A stretch of DNA of 9,320 bases from an uncultured Clostridia bacterium (lineage in GTDB: Bacteria; Bacillota; Clostridia; Oscillospirales; CAG-272), in assembly GCA_945949385.1 (NCBI GenBank), contig CAMFEL010000079.1:1-9320 (forward strand), read 5' to 3'. The notes below the pieces were generated by a model. It made no database searches. It had not been told where the DNA came from and saw only the letters and a program-made list of their open reading frames with translations. This document shows, in pieces, positions 1-5,665 of this stretch. The first letter of the stretch is position 1; every line of letters begins with the position of its first letter. Position numbers and translations under genes: made by a program.

Positions 1-1396
1 CCTCCTCCACCTGCATGGTGTAGCCCAGAGCGCCGGAGGTACGGGGGACAATGGTAATTTTCTGCACGGGCGCGGAATTTGTCTGCTTTGCCGCCACAAG
101 AGCGTGTCCGATCTCGTGGTAAGCCACCACCATTTTCTCTTTGTCCGTAAGAATGGCATTTTTCTTCTGATACCCGGCAATAACAACCTCGATGCTTTCC
201 TCAAGGTCTGCCTGAGACGCGGCACGCCGTCCGTCTCTGACCGCCCTGAGCGCCGCCTCGTTTACAATGTTTGCAAGCTCCGCTCCGGAAGCGCCGGAAG
301 CCATTCTGGCAATATGCGTAAAGTCAACGCCCGGCTCGGTCTTAATCTTCTTTGCGTGAACGCGCAAAATCTCCTCGCGCCCTTTAAGGTCGGGAAGCTC
401 AACGGGAACGCGGCGGTCAAAACGCCCCGGTCTTGTAAGAGCAGGGTCAAGTGACTCGGGACGGTTGGTCGCCGCCAGGATAACTACGCCCGTGTTGCCC
501 TCAAAACCGTCCATTTCCGTCAGAAGCTGATTAAGGGTCTGCTCTCTTTCGTCGTTGCGCCCCGTGCTGTCACGCTTCTGACCGATAGCGTCTATCTCGT
601 CAATAAACACTATGCAGGGCGCCTTTTCCTTTGCCTGCTTGAACAAATCTCTCACTTTGGACGCACCCATGCCCACGAACATTTCCACAAACTCCGAACC
701 GGACATGGAGAAGAAAGGCACATTTGCCTCACCCGCAACAGCCTTTGCAAGCATGGTCTTACCCGTTCCGGGAGGGCCTACCAGCAAAAGTCCTTTGGGC
801 ATTTTGGCACCGATTTCCTCATATTTTTTGGGATTGTGCAGGTAGTCCACTATTTCGGACAGGCTTTCCTTAGCCTCGTCCTCACCTGCAACATCGGCAA
901 ATTTTATTCCGTTGGAGGACTTAACATAAATCTTCGCGTTGCTTTTGCCCATGTTGAACATCATGGAATTCTGCCCGCCCATTTTCTTCATCATCTGACG
1001 GGACAGTATCTGACCGAGAACAACGAAAACTACTATGGGCAGCACCCAGCTCAGCAGAAACGTAGCTATGCGCGAGGGCTGCTTAATGATCTCACCGGAA
1101 AACTGCGCGCCGGCAGCATGCAGACGCTCCGTCAGTCCCGGATCCTCCATTTTGGCGGTCTTGTATATCTGCTCCTGATCCTTGTCCGTAAACGTGATAA
1201 GATTTTCAGTATCGCTTACCTGAACAAGACCGATATTTTCCTCCTCGATCATATCCATAAAGGCGTCGTAGCTGACTTCCTTGACCTGAGCCTTTGCTAT
1301 CATGGGATATACCACAAGGTTAAACAGCAGCAGCACTATGAGTACTATCGCATAGAAAATGTATATCGGCTTCCTGGGCTTTTTTATTTCGTCCAT
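1..1396 (-). CDS. ftsH: ATP-dependent zinc metalloprotease FtsH (C-terminus beyond window)
   Basis: This is a membrane-anchored AAA+ protease that extracts and degrades misfolded membrane proteins and short-lived regulators. Only the first 465 codons are present; family members usually have about 600-650. The order seen is TM helix (about 11-34), a short extracytoplasmic domain, a second TM helix (about 112-131), then the AAA module. That module has Walker A GPPGTGKT at 207-214, Walker B IVFIDEIDAIG with the DE pair at 266-267, and the second region of homology ATNRP...RPGRFDRR with the arginine fingers near 322-329. The zinc site HEIGH is at 427-431; the third zinc ligand lies outside the window. 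The ATG at 1394-1396 follows an AGGAGG about 8 bases upstream. The gene has its own promoter overlapping a CIRCE operator, which suggests heat-shock control by HrcA. Identification is very secure. Confidence 0.97.
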   Translation of the reverse strand, partial: MDEIKKPRKPIYIFYAIVLIVLLLFNLVVYPMIAKAQVKEVSYDAFMDMIEEENIGLVQVSDTENLITFTDKDQEQIYKTAKMEDPGLTERLHAAGAQFSGEIIKQPSRIATFLLSWVLPIVVFVVLGQILSRQMMKKMGGQNSMMFNMGKSNAKIYVKSSNGIKFADVAGEDEAKESLSEIVDYLHNPKKYEEIGAKMPKGLLLVGPPGTGKTMLAKAVAGEANVPFFSMSGSEFVEMFVGMGASKVRDLFKQAKEKAPCIVFIDEIDAIGQKRDSTGRNDEREQTLNQLLTEMDGFEGNTGVVILAATNRPESLDPALTRPGRFDRRVPVELPDLKGREEILRVHAKKIKTEPGVDFTHIARMASGASGAELANIVNEAALRAVRDGRRAASQADLEESIEVVIAGYQKKNAILTDKEKMVVAYHEIGHALVAAKQTNSAPVQKITIVPRTSGALGYTMQVEE

Positions 1397-1448
1397 TACT
1401 GAACCTCCTGTCCGGCTATGCGTAAGCATTTCCCGTTTGTACAGCGTA

Positions 1449-1477
1449 ATTATATCACCGGCTTTTAGCACTGTCAA
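1449..1477 (-). promoter_or_regulatory. Consensus sigma-A promoter of ftsH
   Basis: Read on the minus strand, a perfect TTGACA (1477-1472) is followed by a 17-base spacer and a perfect TATAAT (1454-1449). Transcription would start near 1442, giving a leader of about 46 bases before the ftsH ATG at 1396. The -35 hexamer falls inside the CIRCE inverted repeat, so repressor binding there would block RNA polymerase directly. Confidence 0.88.
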
Positions 1478-1491
1478 TGGGAGAGTGCTAA
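1465..1491. promoter_or_regulatory. CIRCE element (HrcA operator) upstream of ftsH
   Basis: The sequence reads TTAGCACTG, nine bases, then GAGTGCTAA. The known CIRCE consensus is TTAGCACTC-N9-GAGTGCTAA, so 17 of 18 arm positions match and the spacer is exactly nine bases. CIRCE is the binding site of the heat-shock repressor HrcA, usually found before groESL and hrcA-grpE-dnaK. Here it overlaps the -35 box of the ftsH promoter, so ftsH is predicted to be induced when HrcA is titrated by unfolded protein. The match is seen directly; the regulation is inferred. Confidence 0.93.
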
Positions 1492-1575
1492 AATTTACAA
1501 ATGGGACATCATTATGTAAACAGCCGTAAAGCCCTTGTTAAAATTCCGACAGGTAAAAAGTAATACATTGTATAT

Positions 1576-1706
1576 CGGCATTTTCGCCGTGTGTTCTACC
1601 GTTTATTTTGCCTCAAGGAGGTCATACGGCATTTTCAAAGCTCAGATACCGTCACGGTCTGCGCGACGGCTTTCCCATAGGTCTTGCATACCTCCAGGTT
1701 TCCTTT
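1576..1706 (+). pseudogene. Truncated, start-less duplicate of the azlC 5' end
   Basis: This segment matches the leader and first codons of the intact azlC at 4458-4600. The shared part includes the GTGTTCTACCGTTTATTTT leader block and an AGGAGGT ribosome site. It then encodes AFSKLRYRHGLRDGFPIGLAYL, identical to residues 2-23 of AzlC. The start codon is ACG (1626-1628) instead of ATG, and similarity ends near 1706. The frame then runs through unrelated sequence to a TGA at 1764-1766 inside the end of arsC. It cannot make AzlC. Among the differences within the first 23 codons are four synonymous third-position changes (AAG/AAA, CGT/CGC, TAC/TAT, CTC/CTT), so the two copies probably diverged while both were coding. 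It most likely marks the edge of an insertion or recombination event. Confidence 0.85.
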
Positions 1707-1732
1707 GCCTCTTACCATCCCGCTTTTTTTAA

Positions 1733-2113
1733 TTACATATCCATTATTCTGAGCTTGATTCTTTGAATTATGTCAGCAAACACTTCATCACTCTGCCCCG
1801 TAGGATCGGGCAGGTTCCAGTTATCGTCAAAGGCTCTGCCGATATACGGGCACCCCACGTCACAACCCATTGAAATTGCAATATCCGGAGCAGGGATTTT
1901 ATCAAAGGTTTTGCAAAACTGGGTCTGTTCCATATCTATCCCATAAATCTGTTTCATCAGCCTTACAGCATCCTGATTTATCTGCGGCTTTGTTTGTGTC
2001 CCGGCAGAGTAAAAATCAAATTCGTCTCCGCGCAGATGCCGCCCGAGAGCTTCGGCAATCTGACTGCGGCAGGAATTGTGTACGCAGATAAAAGCAACTA
2101 TTTTCTTGCCCAT
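1733..2113 (-). CDS. arsC: Arsenate reductase, thioredoxin-coupled low-molecular-weight phosphatase family
   Basis: The 126-residue protein reduces arsenate to arsenite in the cytoplasm. The N-terminal P-loop C10-V-H-N-S-C-R16 (CX5R) provides the nucleophilic cysteine. C84 and C88 in MGCDVGCP occupy the place of the redox cysteine pair that relays the disulfide to thioredoxin in the S. aureus and B. subtilis enzymes. D103 in the following DP is the likely general acid. Length is close to the usual 130-140. The ATG at 2111-2113 follows a GGGTGG-like ribosome site embedded in the tail of the decayed ACR3 gene, so it was once translationally coupled to the pump. It is the last gene of the ars operon. 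No strong terminator follows its TAA, so read-through towards ftsH on the same strand is possible. Confidence 0.92.
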   Translation of the reverse strand: MGKKIVAFICVHNSCRSQIAEALGRHLRGDEFDFYSAGTQTKPQINQDAVRLMKQIYGIDMEQTQFCKTFDKIPAPDIAISMGCDVGCPYIGRAFDDNWNLPDPTGQSDEVFADIIQRIKLRIMDM

Positions 2114-2402
2114 TCTTAAACCACCCTTTCGTGCTGTTCGCTACTTTCACAAGAAATAACATTACAGGAACCTCGGTCAGCACACCAACCGTTGCTGCAA
2201 GTGCCGCAGGCAACGGCAAAAATAAAGCAAGTCTGTAAAACGGCGGCACAGCAATTAAAACAATATGCAGCGGGTTTTCCAAAATGACATTTCCCTAAAA
2301 TGAGAAAATCATTCTCAGCGTCAGCAAACGCCTTATTGTTTTGATACCGTCAAATTTCCTTACAAAGGTGTTCTCAAAATAATCCTTACCTTTATTATTT
2401 GC
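2114..2402 (-). pseudogene. Remnant of ACR3-family arsenite efflux pump (C-terminal part)
   Basis: On the minus strand one frame reads KGKDYFENTFVRKFDGIKTI, then about a dozen residues ending MIFSF, a TAG stop at about 2291, then GNVILENPLHIVLIAVP. After a short scrambled stretch it continues AALAATVGVLTEVPVMLFLV and ends near KGWFKN. The pieces around MIFS-x-x-GN-I, LIAVP and AALATVVGVL-EVPVML are, from memory, hallmarks of ACR3 (BART superfamily) arsenite permeases. Compared with the family, the first 230 or so residues are missing, an internal block of about 45 residues is deleted between LIAVP and the final helix, and a nonsense codon interrupts the frame. A TTG-started reading frame at 2282 exists but would make only a fragment that runs on into arsC out of frame. 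Position between the thioredoxin-like gene and arsC fits a normal ars operon order. Confidence 0.8.
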
Positions 2403-2422
2403 TCATAGATAGTTGACCCCTT

Positions 2423-2803
2423 TTAGAAGCCTAATTTATGCAATAGTTTTTCTACATCGGCTACTTTCAGCACCTTGCCCTGTGACACGACTTTTTCATT
2501 GACCACAAGAGCAGGCATACTCATAACGCCGTATTCCATAACCTTTTGCATATCGGTGATATATTCCACTTCCACACTAAGTCCCATTGATTTAATAGCT
2601 TCTTTAGCATTTTCATATTGTTCGTGACAGAATTTGCACCCCGCACCTAAAACTTTCACACAGCAAATACCGTCCTTTGCTTCGGGACAGCAATCGTTTG
2701 CGATTTCGCTGACTTCACTTGCAGGACAACCGCAGCTGCAAGCGCAGGCGGAATCCTTCTTTTCTTCTTCTTTTTTCTTCTTTCCAAAATTAAACAGTGC
2801 CAT
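2423..2803 (-). CDS. Thioredoxin-like small redox disulfide protein with Cys-rich N-terminus
   Basis: The 126-residue protein has two parts. Residues 50-126 form a thioredoxin_3-type fold (small redox-active disulfide protein family), with the active site GAGC56KFC59 and a probable cis-proline in MSMP97. Residues 1-49 carry a charged KKKKEEEKK run, then an unusual cluster: C20, C22, C24, C26, C38, C39, C47, C48. Proteins of this kind often sit beside ArsP/DUF318 permeases in ars operons. A likely role, by inference, is to recycle ArsC or to carry As(III) to the permease. The start at 2803 is supported by GGAGGT seven bases upstream. It lies 18 bases after the permease gene, so co-translation is likely. 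The N-terminal cluster is unlike thioredoxin and could bind thiophilic metal(loid)s; this is not shown. Confidence 0.85.
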   Translation of the reverse strand: MALFNFGKKKKEEEKKDSACACSCGCPASEVSEIANDCCPEAKDGICCVKVLGAGCKFCHEQYENAKEAIKSMGLSVEVEYITDMQKVMEYGVMSMPALVVNEKVVSQGKVLKVADVEKLLHKLGF

Positions 2804-2821
2804 GGTAAATACCTCCGGAAT

Positions 2822-3835
2822 TTACAGAATTATATTTTGTATAGCGTTGAAGAAGTATCCTACAACGATAATACCGACAGTACAAATTGCAATAAAGATA
2901 CCCAGCAGCTTCGGTTTTACCGCCTTGCGGAGCATGATCATTGACGGCAGAGAAAGCGTAGTGACTGCCATCATGAAGGAAAGCACAACGCCCGGCAATG
3001 CGCCCTTTGCCAGCAGCGCTTCCGCAATCGGGACCGTGCCGAATATATCGGCATACATCGGAACGCCTGCTATTGTTGCAAGGATAACGCCGAACGGATT
3101 GTTGTTTCCAAGTGCTTTCACAATGAATTCTTCGGGTATCCAGTTATGAATAATTGCTCCGATACCTACACCGATGAGGATATAAGGGGCAACCTTTTTC
3201 ACGGTGGACACTACCCGCTCCCACGCATATTTCATTCGATCTTTGAAGTGCAGTTCATCCTGTGGAATATCAATGGAATGTCCGTTTCTGATAAACTCCT
3301 CCACTTGATTTTCAAGGTGCAGCTTTTCAATCAGCGTACCGCCTAAAACTGCAATTACAAGACCGAGCACAACATAAATGACTGCGACCTTCCACCCGAA
3401 AACACTCATAAGCAGAACAAGGCTGCCCAGGTCAACCATAGGAGAGGAAATGAGGAAAGAGAATGTTACGCCAAGGGGCAGTCCCGCACTTGTAAACCCC
3501 ATAAACAACGGGATAGACGAACAGGAGCAAAAGGGTGTAACCGTACCCAGCAGAGCGGCGATGATATTTGCTCCAATACCGTGAAAACGCCCGAGTATCT
3601 TTTTTGTTCTCTCCGGCGGAAAGTAACTTTGAATAAACGAAATAATAAAAATCAAAACGCCCAAGAGAACCATTATTTTTATTAAATCATAGATGAAAAA
3701 CTGAACACTGCCTCCAATCCTGCTTGATGTGTCTAAACCACAGGCATTTAGAATTGTGCTTATAAGTCGGTTCAGCCAGTGCATACCAAGGATTTCGTTT
3801 TGAATAAAATCCCAAACAGATCTTACCGTGTTCAT
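2822..3835 (-). CDS. ArsP/DUF318-type permease (PF03773-like), probable arsenical exporter
   Basis: The 337-residue integral membrane protein has about eight hydrophobic segments in two halves separated by a charged loop (about 172-210). The first half holds the family signature TPFC103SC105SSIPLFMGF followed by PLGVTFSFLISSPMVD. The second half holds GVPMYADIFGTVPIAEALLAKG (about 257-278) and TLSLPSMIMLRK. Known members of this permease family include ArsP, which exports trivalent organoarsenicals; many others are uncharacterised. The paired cysteines are plausible metalloid ligands. The ATG at 3835 has AAAGGGG five bases upstream. The gene sits between arsR and the thioredoxin-like gene, which supports an arsenic role. 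Because the ACR3 pump next door is destroyed, this may be the only exporter left in the operon. Family assignment is firm; substrate is inferred. Confidence 0.88.
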   Translation of the reverse strand: MNTVRSVWDFIQNEILGMHWLNRLISTILNACGLDTSSRIGGSVQFFIYDLIKIMVLLGVLIFIISFIQSYFPPERTKKILGRFHGIGANIIAALLGTVTPFCSCSSIPLFMGFTSAGLPLGVTFSFLISSPMVDLGSLVLLMSVFGWKVAVIYVVLGLVIAVLGGTLIEKLHLENQVEEFIRNGHSIDIPQDELHFKDRMKYAWERVVSTVKKVAPYILIGVGIGAIIHNWIPEEFIVKALGNNNPFGVILATIAGVPMYADIFGTVPIAEALLAKGALPGVVLSFMMAVTTLSLPSMIMLRKAVKPKLLGIFIAICTVGIIVVGYFFNAIQNIIL

Positions 3836-3915
3836 AAAACCCCTTTCACATATTGTTACATTGAAATATACCTATATTAAAATTATAAAGCAAACCCTGC
3901 GGGAAAGTATGATGC

Positions 3916-4239
3916 TTACTTATCACAGCACGGCAAATCTGCTTCGCGGCAGGCTGCGTTTTTAAGCTTTGTAAGCTCATTTAAGTATTCCACGGCAGTC
4001 TCGGAGCCCTCGGAAGAAACGGAATAATGCATCCATTTGCCCTCTTTGCGTCCCGTAACGATTCCCGAATCACAGAGTATTTTCATATGGTGTGACAGCG
4101 TAGGCTGCGTGATGTTAAGTTCTTCAAGCAGCTTGCAGGCACACTTTTCCCCGGTATTAAGAAGCTTGATTATACGAATACGGTTTTCATCACATAAAGC
4201 CTTAAAAATCTGCGCTGCTCTTTTTTCATCGATCTCCAT
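3916..4239 (-). CDS. arsR: ArsR/SmtB-family metalloregulatory repressor
   Basis: This is a 107-residue winged-helix repressor that would release DNA on binding As(III)/Sb(III). The helix-turn-helix spans about 35-65 (LLEELNITQPTLSHHMKILCDSG), followed by the wing GRKEGKWMHYSVS. The inducer site is the alpha-3 motif EKC33AC35KL, equivalent to the ELCVCDL motif of E. coli ArsR. Extra cysteines near the end (C97, C104, C105) resemble the C-terminal thiols some homologues use as additional ligands. The ATG at 4237-4239 follows an AGGAG about seven bases upstream. It is the first gene of the ars operon and is read from the strong promoter at 4273-4301, which it probably autorepresses. An 80-base gap separates it from the permease gene. 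Confidence 0.94.
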   Translation of the reverse strand: MEIDEKRAAQIFKALCDENRIRIIKLLNTGEKCACKLLEELNITQPTLSHHMKILCDSGIVTGRKEGKWMHYSVSSEGSETAVEYLNELTKLKNAACREADLPCCDK

Positions 4240-4272
4240 ACCGCTCTCCTCTCACAGAATTATTTCAATACC

Positions 4273-4301
4273 ATTATACAGTTCATATAGATATTTGTCA
4301 A
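4273..4301 (-). promoter_or_regulatory. Consensus promoter of the ars operon
   Basis: On the minus strand a perfect TTGACA (4301-4296) is followed by a 17-base spacer and a perfect TATAAT (4278-4273). Transcription would begin near 4266, about 27 bases before the arsR ATG. The spacer contains ATATCTATAT, a small dyad typical of places where ArsR proteins sit between the -35 and -10 boxes. Such a strong promoter makes sense only if tightly repressed. Confidence 0.87.
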
Positions 4302-4313
4302 TACATTTTGTAT
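4301..4313. promoter_or_regulatory. Candidate ArsR operator half: ATACA-TTT-TGTAT
   Basis: A perfect 5-bp inverted repeat with a 3-base centre abuts the outer edge of the ars -35 box. ArsR-family repressors bind A+T-rich dyads around their own promoters. A related string, AATACATTGTATATC, occurs at 1562-1576 beside the azlC remnant. The site is short and A+T rich, so chance is a real possibility. Confidence 0.35.
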
Positions 4314-4329
4314 ATCCCCCGTATTTTTT

Positions 4330-4372
4330 CGGTTTCGGTGAGGCGGTATGTATAGATATACTGCGAAAGCCG
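4330..4372. other. Extended imperfect dyad between the divergent ars and azl promoters
   Basis: Outer arms CGGTTT (4330-4335) and GAAAGCCG (4365-4372) enclose inner arms GCGGTATG (4343-4350) and TATACTGC (4357-4364) with a loop of TATAGA. The inner stem pairs over eight positions with G-T wobbles. The structure lies upstream of both promoters, is not followed by a T-run on either strand, and so is not a terminator. It may be an operator or simply a chance palindrome. Confidence 0.35.
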
Positions 4373-4414
4373 TTCTGCGTTCTGCCGTATTCTCCTTGCA
4401 AACAGTCTGAAATA

Positions 4415-4443
4415 TTGACAAATCCTATTTTTTAACTTAAAAT
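4415..4443 (+). promoter_or_regulatory. Promoter of azlCD
   Basis: TTGACA (4415-4420), a 17-base spacer and TAAAAT (4438-4443) make a near-consensus sigma-A promoter. Transcription would start near 4450, giving a leader of about 70 bases before the azlC ATG at 4520. It lies just upstream of the segment duplicated at 1576-1706. No T-box or other leader riboswitch signature was seen in this short leader. Confidence 0.82.
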
Positions 4444-4457
4444 AATATGGTTGGATA

Positions 4458-4600
4458 CAGCACTTTCACTGTGTGTTCTACCGTTTATTTTACCTCTTAT
4501 TTTACCTCACGGAGGTCATATGGCATTTTCAAAACTCAGATACCGCCACGGTCTGCGCGACGGCTTTCCCATAGGTCTTGCATATCTTTCGGTTTCCTTC
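4458..4600 (+). repeat. Right copy of the azlC-leader direct repeat, with a 12-base tandem duplication
   Basis: This stretch (azlC leader plus the first 27 codons) is the counterpart of 1576-1706, in the same orientation and about 2.9 kb away. The offset is 2882 bases in the leader and 2894 in the coding part. The 12-base difference comes from a tandem repeat of TTATTTTACCTC at 4485-4496 and 4497-4508, present once (as TTATTTTGCCTC) in the left copy. The pair brackets the complete ars operon. Confidence 0.85.
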
Positions 4601-5239
4601 GGTTTCGGTATCAGTGCGGCGGCAAAGGGCATCGGTATTCTGCCTTCGGTGATAATCTCCGCAGTGAATCTCACCTCCGCAGGTCAGCTTGCCGGAGTCG
4701 ACATTATCGCTGCAGGCGGCACTCTCATAGAAATGATGATATGCCAGTTCGTTATAAATCTGCGCTACTGCCTAATGGGGCTTACTCTTACGCAGAAGCT
4801 GGACGAAACCTTTACTACGCCGCGTCGTATGCTTTGCTCCTTTTTCATTACTGACGAGATTTTCGCGGTGGCTTCCTCAAAAAACGGTCTGATATCGGAC
4901 AGATACATCTGCGGTCTCGGTACCCTGCCCTGGGTGGGCTGGACTTTGGGCACTCTGCTGGGAGCCGCGGCAGGCTCCGTACTTCCCGCTTCCGTATCGG
5001 CGGCGCTGGGGATTGCCATATACGGTATGTTCATTGGCATTATCGTGCCCGCCGCAAAAAAAAGCATGGGTATTCTGTTTGCCGTTCTTGTGTCTGCGGC
5101 GCTTTCCTGCATACTTAAATATGTTCCCCTTTTCTCCTTTATTTCCAGCGGCTTTGCCGTCATCATATGCGCGGTACCCGCGGCGGCTGCCGCGGCGCTG
5201 ATTTTCCCGGTAAAGGAGGCAGACGAAAATGACGGTTGA
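4520..5239 (+). CDS. azlC: Branched-chain amino acid exporter, large subunit AzlC
   Basis: AzlC is the large membrane subunit of the AzlCD exporter (YgaZH in E. coli), which expels branched-chain amino acids and analogues. The 239-residue product starts MAFSKLRYRHGLRDGFPIG, followed by the family's hydrophobic SVSFGFGISAAAKG region and several further membrane segments. Conserved-looking blocks include NLTSAGQLAGVDIIAAGG and the FFITDEIFAVASSK stretch. The ATG at 4520-4522 is chosen because GGAGGT (4511-4516) lies just upstream and the length fits the family. An in-frame TTG at 4451 would add 23 residues but has no ribosome site. It overlaps azlD by 11 bases. The 5' end is duplicated as a dead copy to the left of the ars operon. 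Confidence 0.92.
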   Translation: MAFSKLRYRHGLRDGFPIGLAYLSVSFGFGISAAAKGIGILPSVIISAVNLTSAGQLAGVDIIAAGGTLIEMMICQFVINLRYCLMGLTLTQKLDETFTTPRRMLCSFFITDEIFAVASSKNGLISDRYICGLGTLPWVGWTLGTLLGAAAGSVLPASVSAALGIAIYGMFIGIIVPAAKKSMGILFAVLVSAALSCILKYVPLFSFISSGFAVIICAVPAAAAAALIFPVKEADENDG

Positions 5240-5543
5240 GCTCCTTTTGTATATTGCCGCAATGGCAATCGTTACATACCTTATCCGAATGATACCCCTT
5301 ACCGCCTTTCGCAAAAAGCTGAAAAACCGCTTTCTTTTAAGCTTTTTCCGTTATGTGCCCTATACGGTGCTGGCGGCAATGACAATACCGTGGATACTCT
5401 ACTCCACAGACAGCTTTATTACGGCGGCTGTGGGATGCGCCGTGGCGCTAATTCTTTCGTTTTTTGAAAGATCCCTCACTCTTGTGGCTCTGTGCTCCTG
5501 CGCGGCGGCGTATATCTGCTCACTCATACTTTCTTTGTGCTGA
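5229..5543 (+). CDS. azlD: Branched-chain amino acid exporter, small subunit AzlD
   Basis: This 104-residue small membrane protein has about four hydrophobic segments and the AzlD-family features TYLIRMIPLTAF near residues 16-27 and RYVPYTVLAAMTIPWIL near 41-57. It pairs with AzlC to form the export complex in the cytoplasmic membrane. The ATG at 5229 follows AAAGGAGG about nine bases upstream, inside the end of azlC. The 11-base overlap indicates translational coupling, and the pair is transcribed from the promoter at 4415-4443. No convincing terminator follows the TGA. The 122-base gap that follows holds the typA promoter. Confidence 0.92.
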   Translation: MTVELLLYIAAMAIVTYLIRMIPLTAFRKKLKNRFLLSFFRYVPYTVLAAMTIPWILYSTDSFITAAVGCAVALILSFFERSLTLVALCSCAAAYICSLILSLC

Positions 5544-5590
5544 TATACAAAGAAAAACCGGTGAAATTTTGATTTTTATGTAAAAAGCCG

Positions 5591-5619
5591 TTGCACGGCG
5601 GGACAAAATGAAGTATAAT
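5591..5619 (+). promoter_or_regulatory. Promoter of typA
   Basis: TTGCAC (5591-5596), a 17-base spacer and a perfect TATAAT (5614-5619) precede typA by about 46 bases. The -35 box lies in a small GCCGT-TGC-ACGGC hairpin sequence. TypA translation uses GGAG at 5653-5656, nine bases before the ATG. Confidence 0.82.
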
Positions 5620-5665
5620 ATATAAGTTAGATGAAAAATCCATAATAAATTCGGAGAAAACGGCT

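Noticed and set aside
836..1402. 188-residue plus-strand open frame
   Set aside because: It lies antisense to ftsH, whose translation is a textbook match. The frame has no family features and no ribosome site.
1535..1732. 65-residue plus-strand open frame as a small gene
   Set aside because: Its sequence is the azlC leader and 5' end read in another frame. The true azlC frame there lacks a start codon.
2016..2282. 88-residue TTG-started minus-strand frame as a small membrane protein
   Set aside because: Its first part is the tail of ACR3 with a deletion, and its end runs into arsC out of frame. It is better explained as a pseudogene.
1707..4457. The ars segment as a complete transposon or integrative element
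   Set aside because: No transposase, integrase, terminal inverted repeats or tRNA attachment site is visible. Only the imperfect azlC direct repeat supports an insertion.
4444..4519. T-box or amino acid riboswitch in the azlC leader
   Set aside because: The leader is only about 70 bases and has no T-box sequence or terminator/antiterminator pair.
5582..5600. GCCGT-TGC-ACGGC hairpin after azlD as a terminator
   Set aside because: The stem is only 5 bp. The T-run is on the minus-strand side, where no gene is transcribed, and the sequence overlaps the typA promoter.
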